From assembly GCA_025769875.1 (NCBI GenBank), contig JAGFNK010000003.1, positions 425,618-489,617 of the forward strand: DNA of 64,000 nt, in the 5' to 3' direction. The position numbers and the translations under genes are program-made. The notes below the pieces were generated by a model. That model was not told where the DNA came from and did not search any database. It saw only the letters and a list, made by a program, of their open reading frames with translations. Source of the stretch: Russula earlei. Taxonomy: Eukaryota; Basidiomycota; Agaricomycetes; Russulales; Russulaceae. Positions within the stretch are counted from its first letter, which is position 1; each line of letters begins with the position of its first letter. Shown here piece after piece: positions 10,757 to 21,954 of the stretch.

Positions 10757-11951
10757 ATGCTTTTCGCACACTCAACTAAACATATGCCATGTGGCTGGGT
10801 GTTGTCTGATGATGCATGCTGGATTATCTTACACATGTCTTCAAGATTGACCCTTGACAATATCACCCATCACACTGGAGTTCCTCGTCATACTATAGAG
10901 CGCATTGTGACTGATTTCAGATCTTGTGGAACAGCCAATCACCCAAACAGTCTACTCCAACCAGCAAATAGAATCCTTACAATGCAGGAAGTACAAGTGA
11001 GTTTCCCACATTCTCTAGTTTGTTCTGTGGCGCATATTGGCTAGTTTCTTCAAGGCACCATTGTCCATACTCCGGATGCCTATCTTGACGAGCTGAGAGA
11101 TATTTTAAGAGAAAGGACTGGTGTTGAGGTGTCATTGACGACTATATGGCGTACCCTGAGAAGGAGTGGCTTCACAATGAAAAAGGTAAGTCATTTTACC
11201 TTGAGTTCACACTCAAGTGCACTGACTTGCCCAGCTGAGCAAAAATGCACTAGAGCGCAACGAGGACCTGTGCCTTCAGTATTGGTATACCTTTGGCATC
11301 ACCTATACCGCAGAGCAGGCAGTTTTTGTGGACGAAAGCTCCTTTGATTGCCAAACTGACCTTCAAGGGCGAGCATGGGCAATGTCAGGGCAAGCAGCGG
11401 TAAGGGAGAGCTTTTTCATTCAAGGAAAATGGTGTGTCCTGCTATCTATATCTACAACAGACTAGAATACAAAGTATCCAGTTATTCACTTCTCCCAGCG
11501 CTCTCGCTCGATGGCATCATCTATAGCCAGCCGGTTGAGGGTTCTTTCACATCTGAACTATTTACTGGCTTCATCCAAGGTCTACTTTCAAAAATGAATA
11601 CCTTCCCTGGCAAGAACTCAGTATTGATCATGGACAACGCGCGCATTCATAGAAGTCCACAAATACTCCAAATGGTTGAAGAAAGGTATTATATTGTTTT
11701 CTCATGCTGATGTATTGCTCATTTGATGAAGGGGATGTCGGCTCCTTTACCTACCACCATACTCTCCTGATTTTAATCCAATCAAACTTGCATTTTCAAA
11801 GATCAAGGCCTACGTTCGTCAGAATGGGGGTGTGGCTCGTGCTGACTTGGGTGGTGATGATACTGATGTGTGGGTTTTCCTGTATAGGGCAGCATTCTCT
11901 GCTACGTCAGATGACGCAGCAGGTTGGTTCCACAAATGTCACCATATCTGA
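10757..11951 (+). CDS. DD34E transposase, five exons
   Basis: Cut-and-paste transposase of the Tc1/mariner superfamily (DDE_3 type), acting on the element's TIRs in the nucleus. Exons 10757-10996, 11045-11185, 11235-11431, 11482-11685, 11732-11951; all four introns are GT-AG and 46-50 nt. The spliced frame is 333 residues with no internal stop. Residues about 15-65 resemble the helix-turn-helix DNA-binding region (LDNITHHTGVPRHTIERI). Catalytic Asp 160 lies in FVDESSFD and Asp 244 in LIMDNARIH. The third acidic position, 34 residues later in PPYSPDFNPIK, is Lys 279 (codon AAA at 11784) instead of the usual Glu. The C-terminus AAGWFHKCHHI fits the family. The frame is intact, but the Glu-to-Lys change probably makes it inactive. 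The start Met is the first available and is not proven. Confidence 0.88.
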
Positions 11952-12361
11952 CTTTTTCCGAGTTACTGTGGTGTCCCCTTGTTGTACTGTATTGTACCTT
12001 GCAAAGCTACCGTTCCGGCCTTGAACATCATTGGACCCCAAGCCAACTGCTGCCCCTAGCAGTGGGAGACCCCCACCACTCACAGCTGCTGGCCATGAAA
12101 TCAGCTGTGCTGGCCTTTCCCCCTACAACCTGCTCCCCATGTTCTCACCCATGTCCATGAACTTGCTACGATGCCTGCACAGGTGCCTCATGTGTGGGCC
12201 CTGTTGTTGCGTAAAGCGAGCATGTAAAGAGTCGTGTGGCTTATTCATCAACCGTCCACCCTGTCCACTCCTACTCCAGGATGACGACAGGGTGTTCTTC
12301 CCTTCCCAGAGCTGCTCACCATACCTTACTCTACCCCTCCATTTCAACCCCCTAAACCCTC

Positions 12362-14958
12362 ATGGGCTCGAAGCAACGTGCTTCAAAACGCCGGCCTGCA
12401 CCGACATGTACTACTGGCCAAAGGAAGGCTGCCCAAAAAAAAACTGGTGGAAATGAAAGTGACAGCTCAGGCACTCCCACTCAACTGAAGCGATCACAAC
12501 CACGAGCTCAGGCTTCCAAGACATCCCTTCCTGCTATTGATGAGGATGGGGAGGAAGAGTCCTATGCCTATGTAAATGCAGAAGCTGGGGAACTCAGTCC
12601 ACTGGACCTATATACTCTTGCAGATGACGGTAAACGCACCTCACCCATCGGACCCATAGAAGGGAGTGATGCTTCAATTGAAGAGGAAGGTGTGCAAATA
12701 ATGATGAATTGACCCCTTTCGCTGGTGACTAGTGACCCCAGGCTGTCCAACAATCAACCTCACCTTTGATGTCCCATACAAAAATGCTTCTTGGGAACTT
12801 GCTGTCAAATCTGACATCTCATTTTCAGATCTTCTTGTCCAAATTGTGGCCAAAATGGAAATGAGCATTGTCTGTCTATGGCACATCAGATACATCCTTC
12901 TCTGGATGGTGCCCAAGATGGGCAAGCCTGTTGCAAAGTTGCTTGAAGATGGAGCTTCCTTTCAAAAGCTAATCGAGCATGTGTGGAACCATATTGATGA
13001 ACAGAAGGCGAAAAACCATGGAAAGGGCAAAGTCAAGCCTTTCAGCATCCAGATTGTCGATACCTCTGAACCAGGCACAGAAAAGATGTGCCTAAATGCT
13101 ACTCTGCATAATTTCATCTGACAATTTCTCAATGGAAGGGTCCAGGGAAAAGAAAGACCCAGGTACAGTCAGCACCCTCAAATGTGCTTTCAGATCTCCC
13201 TGGCCAAAAACAACATGAACTTTTAAAGCTCTTGACTGATAAACACCAGTGCGAAAAGCACAATATGCCATGCTATGTGCAAATGAATGGTGTACACTAC
13301 CAGTACACGATGGAGGATCTGAGCATTTGGGCCTCCTTGTTGGTACGTGCCATTGTTTTCTTTTGGATCTTCATAGCTTAAAACCACCTTTGCAGGCATG
13401 TTGCCTCACAACAGTTGATACTCCCCCAGACAAACTGAATCTCACGGACAAACACTTTCGACAGGTGAAAGTCAGGAACTGGGAAACATCACAACCACCC
13501 CCTTCCAATATGTTGGGCTCAATGCCAAACCCTAGCCACATGGTGGCTGGATCATCCTCTGATCTGTCATGAACCATTCCCCGGAGAGGGCCCTTAAAGG
13601 ACCCTTCCTTATAGGAGGAAACCCAGCCTCTATGATGCCACCCTGTTCACACGAGCAAAAGGGGTGAGTAGAGGTGTCCACAATATCGCGCGCGCATTGT
13701 TGCGCGAGCGATTCTCGGCACAATCGACATACAGCAAGCCCCACTTAAAGGCAACCCTTCTAGCAACTAAGGACAGTATTAGAGCCTTCCTAAGGACCAT
13801 TTGGAACGACCCTAGGAACTCTACAATAGGTACTAACCTAGTATCAAAGGCCCTACAACACGTTATTAGACCAACTCTAATAACTATAGAACGAACTATA
13901 AGGCAACACTAAGGACCTTAATAGAAGTATTAGGGTCGACTCTAAGGACCCTGATAGAACTATATAAGGGCCTTATAAGATAACACTATTCCATAACCAA
14001 ACTACAAGTCCTCAAATGACCGGCCCTAAACTAACTAACAGGAAATGAATCAGGTGCTTGCACGTGTACTAAAGCAGTGAACACGTGGACAATGGAAGCT
14101 CTTACTCATCAAGAGAAGCTTCTTACTCAGCAGCTTACTGAGCATGACTGAGCATGCTCAGTAAGCGTCCTCCGACTTCTTACTCATCACTCTATTGTGC
14201 TTGATAACAAGGTTATGACTTGTTCCCTATTTAGCAGCTCTCTTGTAGTATATAAGCGCTCAATAAAGTAGCGGACAGTCCTCAGACTGTCCATTTGTTT
14301 ACGGCACTCTCCATTCCTGGGATACTCCTTTAAGGACCATCCCCTTGTGACTATCCTGGCCTCTTCCCTGCGTGATTGTTCTACTCTCACAGTAACAATA
14401 CCTCTCTGGTATTTGTTGCTCCTCTGGGTTCTACTCCTTGCCCACGCGGTCTTGGACGTCTATCGACTCGTCTTCGAGCTTATCCCTCGCTCTTGAACTG
14501 GATAGTTCAACAGTGAGTCTTGACATGATCCACCCCAATGGGCGCAAATGATGATGATGATGCCGGGTGGCGCCTTTGCCAACAATGTTAATGGTTCAAA
14601 CTCCCATTGCTTACCTTGCTCTGAAAACATTGTTCCCTTTACTCCAAACCCTGGGTCTTTGCCACCCCAGTCAAAGTGCACCGCATCCGATAGGAACATC
14701 ACCTACCCTGACCTGAGGGAGTGGCTCCGTTCTATTGAAGAGCACCCTGTCCGAAATAAACATGGTGAAGATCTCTCACAGTACACTGACATCCTTGTAG
14801 AAACCCACAAACTTTATACGATTGAAGACATTGTACCACTCACTCACAGTGAGCTGGCAGATGTTGGTGGCATGGAATTCGGGACAGCCTCACGGATTTT
14901 GCACTTTGCAGTGGAGGATGAATCAGCTATGGAGAAAAATAAGAAGGCTCAATTTTAA
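12362..14958 (+). pseudogene. SAM-domain accessory gene of copy B, decayed
   Basis: Second gene of the transposon, same strand as the transposase. It starts MGSKQRASKRRP (basic, low complexity), has a central part about 12770-13060 (INLTFDVPYKNASWELAVKS; FSIQIVDTSEPG), a His/Cys-containing part about 13190-13340 (KHQCEKHNMPCYVQMNGVHY; YTMEDLSIW), a Pro-rich linker, and a SAM-like helical domain about 14700-14935 (PDLREWLRSIEEHP; ELADVGGMEFGTASRIL). The layout resembles uncharacterised agaricomycete SAM-domain proteins. An intron GTACGT...TTTGCAG is likely at about 13340-13395. A TGA at 12710, apparent frameshifts near 12720 and 13110, and the solo LTR at 13565-14525 break it. Function unknown; a DNA- or protein-binding partner of transposition is only a guess. 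Confidence 0.65.
13565..14525 (-). repeat. Solo LTR, family 5
   Basis: 961 bp, flanked by TGATC (13560-13564, 14526-14530), TGTCA...TGACA ends. It interrupts the linker of the SAM accessory gene; removal with one TGATC rejoins the frame. It contains a 13-bp perfect inverted repeat with a 6-nt loop (14134-14165), a TATATAAG box (about 14247) and the leader motif CAGACTGTCCATTTG about 35 nt later. As drawn, the TATA box reads on the plus strand. Confidence 0.93.
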
Positions 14959-16137
14959 GAATATACTAACACTTTTCTATACTAGACTTGGATATATGGA
15001 CACTATTGTCAAGGGAGTTGACTCTTTCACCATCTCCCCTTTCAAGAGCAGGCAGATCCCTAGTGAATACCTCTATGAGCAGTCATGATTATGAAGGTAC
15101 CGGGTCCTATCTGGAAGCCTCTCCATGCTGAAAGCAAGGCCACTCTTTCACCATCCTCCCCTTTAAGAGTAAGCGGATCTCTTCCTTTCCTCCCTCTCCT
15201 CGCTGCCGGCCATCCCTGTTGTACATGTGCCTGGGATGTAGCTGATGTATCACCCTCAACATCCCTGTAGCCTGTGATGGAAGTCTTTAGCACGTCACAG
15301 GGCAGCTGGTACCATCAGTTCGTGCCCTGTGCATCTCGCTCTTTTCTTTTTTTCTGCATCTTCACCCCATGCCAAGTGGTGCAATTGCACGAGGCTGTTG
15401 GGGCGGCCCTAGGTCCTGTGGCCTCATTGCGCCTGCACACACAGACACCTGAGCGTGCCCCTTCACCATTGAATGCCCTTTTTTGTTGTCAGACGGGACA
15501 TTCCCCTCATTTGTGTGCTGGTAGGAATAAGCCAGCTGAACCATGAACGCCATTGTTCAGTCGTTGTGTGCCCTCCAACAGACCGACAGAGAGCCTGAGG
15601 CACAGTCCTTTGACGGGGTAATATATCACACAAGGGAAGCATTTTTCTAGCAATGACCTAACTCCTTTTTATTTGACTGGTTATACATGTGGTGTCAGTT
15701 CATGTTCTCCCCAGATTCCTCAGAAAGACCACCTTGCAGTCAACGACCCTCATCCACCTTCCCACCCAAATGGTCAGTGTGCTGCCCAAATGAAAGCTCA
15801 AACTTGAGGTATCGAGCTCACCCGGTTGCAACGTCATGGTGCTCATCCTGCACTGAGATTGTGCTGCGGAACCACTGGTAAGTGAATCAGTCTTGAATTG
15901 TGACTGAAAGACAGAAAACTCACCCATAAAGTGACTGCGAGCAGAGCACGCTGGATGACGGACTTGAAGATGTTGGCATATGGCATGTTCAACCTCAAGA
16001 GCAAGAGAATGGGCTAGGTGAAGGTGAGGTGGGTGTGAGAAGCGACGTACAGTGTCCAAGTGATGTGTGGCAGCAAGGACGCAACTCAAAAAAAACAAGT
16101 GTACGCGTATGTGCCACCGACTCGCTTAGTGTTCGCA
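14959..16137. other. Unassigned interior of copy B
   Basis: No recognisable gene on either strand. A segment of about 45 bp (ACTCTTTCACCATC...CCCCTTT...) occurs twice, near 15018 and 15150. A 132-codon minus-strand frame at 15700-16098 has no familiar motif. The sequence just after 14958 may be 3' UTR of the SAM accessory gene. Similarity to the arm resumes at 16138. Confidence 0.5.
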
Positions 16138-17502
16138 TTTGCAAAGGCGCACGGCCTCGATGTCGACTCACCCACACAGCTATATGGCTGGCCACAAATT
16201 GCTTACAAGAGTACATATGTGCATATTCCTTTCGTGCCATCTCCTCTTCGTCCTCACATCATCATCGTCATCGCCACCAGCATGCCACCCTCGCCCCCAT
16301 CAACCACTGCACACCCTTGCCCTCAATGCCCCTGCCTTCACCATGCACCGATGAGTCCCAACGCACAGCCGAAGAGCCCTGTACCATGCCGCCGTCTTCG
16401 TTGCCATCGGATGGTGTTGCTACTGTACATTTCAGTATGCTTTTCTCCCCTTTTTTACTAGACTCTCACTTTTTAGTCAGAGATCTGCATGCCACCTATG
16501 CAGTCCATTTCCCAGCCTGCCGCCATCTTCCCTCTCCCTTTCTACTTCCATGCCCCCTCGCTCCTCTACCTTGCATCTGCCATCCAAGTTCTCCAATCAT
16601 CCCACCTGCAATCGCGTTTGGCAGTGCCATCAGTGCCCAAGCGACCACCCACCAGCACTCTCCCTATCCCCCCTCCAGCCTCTCCTTTGCATCGTCTCCC
16701 CCTCCTCACGTTGCGACTCGACCACACCCCTCGTCACCACACCTGGCCTCAGCCATCATTCACAAATCGCCACACGCCACTACCACAGCCACTGGAGACC
16801 ACGACTCGATACCTCGCGTTGTCCAGCTTCGGTCCCCTTCTCACATCTAGATTTCCTTTCATATGCCTGTCTTTTGTGCTTTTCCTGTCCCTTAGCCTTA
16901 GTTCCCACCTGTATCTGCTACCATGTTGAATAAAGTTGCCCTGTTGTTCCCTTATCATCTGTGTGAACCTGAGTGCAGTTGAATGAACAAATGCATTCTC
17001 ACGTTCCTGCTAGGTGCTCCTCCTCTTTGGAGCTTCAGTCTTATGAAGTCATTCTGCATTCTTGGACACACTTCACCACCCCATGGGCTCAGGTGTGCAC
17101 TTCCTGGGGGGGCTCCTTCCCAGCACACAACCGTGCTACTGTCACACGATATGAGGGAAACGATGTTGCACACCACAACACTTGAGTCAAAAACACTATG
17201 GGGCTGCCTCAAGACAGCCCATGGGTACAACATGAGGGAAAATAATAGATATAAACCATGATTTTGAGTTGTAATTCATCTAATACACATGTGGAGGTGG
17301 CTTGAGTCCAGCTCCACCAATTCTCACTCAAATCTCATGAAAACAATGGGGCTGCCTAGCCCTCATTTAGGCGATTCAGGACAATAAGTTTCATGTGAAT
17401 TGAAGCTGTTTTGAGGGAGATATTCGCCCCGCACATTTGAGAGGGTTTTCTGCACCAATTTGGGTGGAATTCAAACTCCGCCAAGTGTGCTGAAAATGGC
17501 AA
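16138..17502 (+). repeat. Right inverted arm and TIR of copy B
   Basis: Continues the arm from GCAAAGGCGCACGGCC, through a C/T-rich stretch, to an AATAAA at about 16930 and the TIR. Same order as copy A 4494-5828. It reads like a 3' untranslated region with a polyadenylation signal; that role is inferred. Confidence 0.8.
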
Positions 17503-17504
17503 TA

Positions 17505-17904
17505 ATCTCTCTACTTACCCTCTGGAATGACAAGCAAGCTTTGGTGTCCCCTTCTCTGACAGGCTTGAGAACTCCTCTTTGTGCCTGTGTCCAACTTCTC
17601 ATGGGGGCTCTCTCTCTCCTTGGGTACTGACTAGGTACAGGGTCAGGTAACCAGCCTTACAATCTCACACACATGTTCACAGTCATGCTTTACTTATGAC
17701 TAGTTATGACCATAATCCTCAAACCCATGAAATCTTGACAGAAATCCCAGGCACACCAGTCTTGACCAGTTTTTATCAGTCTTGAAAGTTGATGTGACTG
17801 TGACTGGACATTCTACAATCCAGTTTGACCTTGACTGAAAGTTCACTCATGATCAGTCAGGTCAGGTTCAGTCAAGCAGTTTTTTTGCAGTCAATGTGAC
17901 CTGA
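17505..17904. repeat. Spacer with right CAGT/ACTG-rich cluster
   Basis: 17505-17690 is featureless. 17690-17895 holds many CAGT/ACTG words, as in 5912-6115. It abuts the pogo-type transposase tail. No gene seen. Confidence 0.4.
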
Positions 17905-18157
17905 CATGAAAGCACTAGATGCAAGCACAGACTGTCTTGCATTCCATGTACCTAGTGGGCATGCAGGGACAATTGCAAGCTCAGGAAGAGAAGAAATTGA
18001 AGAAGAGAAAGACTGGAAAGATCAACATGGATGGCCAGGCAAAGATTCTAATGCAAGATAACATTGTTGCAGGTGTCCAGAAATGGCAAGATGGTCAGGA
18101 TAAAGCAGTTGAAGAAGCTGCAGTGAAGAAAAAGGCAAGAGAGAAGTATACAGCAGC

Positions 18158-19361
18158 TGTTATGATCTACCCCTCTTTTGGTTCATCACTAACCCTGAAA
18201 TCCTTGTTATTGTTTTCTACCCTTCACCCTTGATTCCTTGGTTACCATTTCATCCCTTGATGGTGATGGTCCCTTATCATTTCACCTGTTATGTTTCATC
18301 TATTGTTTGATCCTCTTTTGCCATTGATTTACCTTTGTCTATTGTTCCACATATAGTACTGTACAGCCTTGCTACATACAGTATTCAAGCACCTGTAGAA
18401 GCTGGGGAATGCCCCAAGCTTAGCTTTGTCCCATTTCCTGTTGCAACCCCTGCCCTGTATCCTCTCTCTCAAATCACAACTCATTGTGCTGGCTTACACT
18501 CTGCTTGACTTGAGCTCACCACAAGGAACTTTTGTGTTCCTGTTCCTCCTCTTCTGTGAAACCAGAAGATCAACTTTGTCAGTGGACCAGTCATAGTTTG
18601 ACTTGGTCTTGAGACACTAAACCCTTCTCAACCAGTCTCTTTGAGCTGGCTGTTAAGGCTCCAAAGTGCCTTAAATAAGATCAATGGTTGCATCTATGAA
18701 TGCATCCTACCAATGCAGATATGCTTGAGTCAAGCAAGCAATACTTGTGAAGGGGAAGGAGTGTTAGATCCTTCTGGAGTATGGCAACAAGATGAGAGGG
18801 GCTCTGCAGATGGGGTAGGAGTCAACTGTTTGGGATTGGCAAACTAAGTCGAGCTTAGGGCTCAACTGTTACAACTGGGGGCTTTATATAGCCCTACAGG
18901 GATAAGGTTTGTGCCACTGTAGTTCTGGTTGGTGCTATAGAAGCAAAAGGCGGCTCATAGAAGCAAGGTTGCTTCTATGTAAACGATCTCAGTGCTGGAA
19001 GCATTAAGTGCTTCCCTAGTAGCAATCTCGGTGTCATAAGTACTTTCCTAATCAAGGAAGCGACATATGTGGCAGTACAGGAACGTCTGGGACAGAAGCA
19101 ATGCTACTCATTTCTTCTTTAGTACATCTTCAGAAAGATATGATCAACGCATTCCGAACGTGATATCAATGGACATAAATGGTCAAGATCTGATGCACTG
19201 CATGATGCAAACAGTGCAGTCCATAGTTCAGGTGTTCCGGCATCTTCTGGACCCCAAACCACTTGGTAACACTGGCCCCCATTAAACCCCTGAACCAAGT
19301 CACAGGGACTTGGCCCCACTGAACCCTGAGCTAATGCTCCAATGGCTGCAATGCCATAACA
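18158..19361 (+). repeat. Solo LTR, family 2, holding a second solo LTR
   Basis: TGTTATGATC...CCATAACA, flanked by GCAGC (18153-18157, 19362-19366). Its own length is about 578 bp once the nested LTR at 18651-19271 and its duplication are removed. A second copy is at 38592-39176, in reverse. Confidence 0.92.
18651..19271 (+). repeat. Solo LTR, family 1, nested in family 2
   Basis: 621 bp, TGTTAAGG...GGTAACA, flanked by CTGGC (18646-18650, 19272-19276). A second copy is at 50078-50665. It has a TATATAG-like box at about 18885. It is younger than the family 2 LTR that it splits. Confidence 0.93.
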
Positions 19362-19654
19362 GCAGCAATGAAGATCTAGAAAGTACAAGGGATGGATTGA
19401 AAGGAGTGGAATGTTGGTCTTGAAAGGTGGATAGGATGAGGATGTGAAGAAATGGACAGTTGAATGAGACAATGCAAAATATGAGCACCACAAGCCAAGA
19501 TGGAAAAAGCCAAAGATGCTGGTTATGGAGAAGGCCATTTGATAACCTTTGTTGGCTGATTTTAGCACTGAAGACTCTGACAGTGATGAGAAGGACAACA
19601 ACAACAATAACTTAGAACCTGAGATGTCAGTAGATAATGATCTAGATAGTGATT

Positions 19655-19753
19655 AGTAATCTTGGCAGCCTTCTCCATGTACAGATCAGGACAAGACCAG
19701 ACATATCATTTGCAGTCTCTTGACTTGCCCAATACTCAACTAATACCTCATTG
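19655..19753 (+). pseudogene. Copia-4 RT end, piece left of LINE-1
   Basis: Translates to LGSLLHVQIRTRPDISFAVS, a TGA, then LAQYSTNTSLQH, the conserved end of copia reverse transcriptase. The TGA sits where Arg is usual. The frame continues at 33789-33812 and 34655-35200 once LINE-1 and a solo LTR are removed. Everything upstream of 19655 in this copia is missing. Confidence 0.85.
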
Positions 19754-21545
19754 GGGGGCTCCTTGAACCGCGACCACCACCAGGTCTGGATTTTCCCATG
19801 GCAAAGCCGGGGCAAGGATAGGCAGTGAGGATGACAGTGAGCTCTGCAAGGCCAGAGCCACCCATCTGAGCCTTTGTAAAACCATGACCCCCTCACCAAC
19901 TAAACCACCATCCACCAGGCTGACTGGCCAAACCAATACATAACACAATCACTATTTACATAGCTAGCATGTAATCTGCAATAGAGAAACCCTCCCACAT
20001 AAGCACACAACCCACTCCATACAAAAAACCAACTCCCCAACAACAAACAGACAACACCAATACTGACACTCGCTGTGAACACCCTACCCAACCCCCCTCT
20101 CCCCTCCTCCCAACCGCCAACTGCCACCACCAGCTCCATGCCACTACAACCACATGGTAACCACACGTGTCCCCACCCCTATGACCATTATGCCTTTCAT
20201 CAGCGGAACAAAAAGTCCTTTGTCCCCATGACCTTATTGCCGTTTTCAGCACACTTGGCGGAGTTTGAATTCCACCCAAATAGGCGCAGAAAACCCTCTC
20301 AAACGTGCGGGGCGAATATCTCCCTCAAAACACCTTCAATTCACATAAAACTTATTGTCCCTGAATCGCCTGAATGAGGGCTAGGCAGCCCCATTGTTTT
20401 CATGAGATTTGAGTGAGAATTGGTGGAGCTGGTCTCAAGCCACCTCCACATATGTATTAGATGAATTACAACTCAAAATCACGGTCTATATCTATTATTT
20501 TTCCCTCATGTTGTACCCATGGGCTGTCTTGAGGCAGCCCCATAGTGTTTTTGACTCAAGCGTTGTGGTGTGCAACGTCGTTTCCCTCATATCGTGTGAC
20601 AGTAGCACGGTCGTGTGCTGGGAAGGAGCCCCCCCAGGAAGTGCACACCTGAGCCCATGGGGTGGTGAAGTGTGTCCAAGAATGCAGAATGACTTCATAA
20701 GACTGAAGCTCCAAAGAGGAGGAGCACCTAGCGGGAACGCGAGAACGCGTTTGTTCATTCGACTGCACTGAGGTTCACACAGATGATAAGGGAACAACAG
20801 GGCAACTTTATTCAACATGGTAGCAGATACAGGTTAGAACTAAGGCTAAGGGACAGGAAAAGCACAAAAGACAGTCATATGAAAGGAAATCTAGACGTGA
20901 GAAGGGGACCGAAGCTGGACAACGCGAGGTATCGAGTCGTGGTCTCCAGCGGCTGTGGTAATGGCGTGTGGTGATTTGTGAAGGATGGCCGAAGCCAGGT
21001 GTGGTGACAAGGGGTGTGGTTGAGTCACGACGCGAGGAGGGGGAGACAATGCAAAGGAGAGGGGTGGTCGCTTGGGCGCTGATGGCGCTGCCGAACGCAA
21101 TTGCGGGTGGGACAATTGGAGAACTTGGATGGCAGATGCGAGGGAGAGGAGCGAGGGGGCGTGGAAGTAGAAAGGGAGAGGGAAGACGGCGGCAGGCTGG
21201 GAAATGGACGCATAGGAGGTGTGCAGATCTCTGACTAACAAAATGAGAGTCTAGTAAAAAAGGGGAGAAAAGCATACCGAAATGTACAGTAGCAACACCG
21301 TCCGATGGCAACGAAGACGGCGGCGTGGTACGGGGCTCTTCGGCTGTGCGTTGGGACTTGTCAGTGCATGGTGAAGGCGGGGGTGTTGAGGGCAAGGGCA
21401 TGCGGCAGTTGATGGGGGTGAGGGTGGTGTGCTGGCGGCGACGATGATGATGATGTGAGGACGAAGAGGAGATGGCACGAAAGGAATACGCACATATGTA
21501 CTCTTGTAAGCGATTCGCGGCCAGCCATATAGCTGTGTGGGTGAG

Positions 21546-21848
21546 TCAACATTGAGGCCGTGCGCCTTTGCGACAATTTTGCATGTCTTGTGGTCTGTGC
21601 GTTTGTGCTGTAGTGAGTTCCCAGGCTTCTGCATTTACATAGACATAGGACTCTTCCTCCCCATCCTCATCAATAGCAGGAAGGGATGTCTTGGAAGCCT
21701 GAGCTCGTGGTTGTGATCGCTTCGGTCGAGTGGGAGTGCCTGAGCTGTCACTTTCATTTCCACCAGTTTTTTTTCGGGCAGCCTTCCTTTGGCCAGTAGT
21801 ACGTGTCGGTGCAGGCCGGCGTTTTGAAGCACGTTGCTTCGAGCCCAT
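21546..21848 (-). CDS. 100-residue stub of the SAM accessory gene, copy C
   Basis: Same intact 100-codon frame as 4216-4518 in copy A, with near-identical sequence. Conservation of an open frame in two copies is consistent with recent amplification and does not by itself show function. Confidence 0.4.
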   Translation of the reverse strand: MGSKQRASKRRPAPTRTTGQRKAARKKTGGNESDSSGTPTRPKRSQPRAQASKTSLPAIDEDGEEESYVYVNAEAWELTTAQTHRPQDMQNCRKGARPQC

Positions 21849-21954
21849 GAGGGTTTAGGGGGTTGAAATGGAGGGGTAGAGCAAGGTATGGTGAGCAGCT
21901 CTGGGAAGGGAAGAACGCCCTGTCATCGTCCTGGAGTAGGAGTTTGGACAGGTG

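Larger units (their letters stand above)
8408..17502 (+). mobile_element. DD34E (Tc1/mariner-like) transposon, copy B, long-armed, with transposase
   Basis: 9,095-bp element with TTGCCGTTTTC / GAAAATGGCAA ends and TA on both sides (8406-8407, 17503-17504). Order: 345-bp TIR plus inverted arm (8408-10735, including a solo LTR), DD34E transposase (10757-11951), SAM-domain accessory gene (12362-14958, including a solo LTR), unassigned sequence (14959-16137), and the other arm and TIR (16138-17502). The arms are inverted copies of each other, each about 1.8 kb after removing insertions. This is the only copy in the window that encodes a transposase, so it is the likely autonomous form, although one catalytic residue is changed. 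Confidence 0.9.
17905..19654 (+). pseudogene. Pogo/Fot1-type (DDE_1) transposase C-terminal relic
   Basis: Only the C-terminal tail is present. 17905-18157 translates to a coiled, Lys/Glu-rich run (YLVGMQGQLQAQEEKKLKK; INMDGQAKILMQ) typical of the region after the DDE_1 domain in basidiomycete pogo-like transposases. The frame resumes after the solo LTRs at 19367 with further charged residues and ends near 19653 with an acidic DNDLDSD. The catalytic domain and DNA-binding domain are missing. Several stops are TGA or TAG. Confidence 0.55.

Noticed and set aside
20808..21401. Pro/Ser/His-rich frames in the arms of copies A, B and C
   Set aside because: C/T-rich arm sequence with an AATAAA downstream looks like untranslated region; no domain, several frames open.
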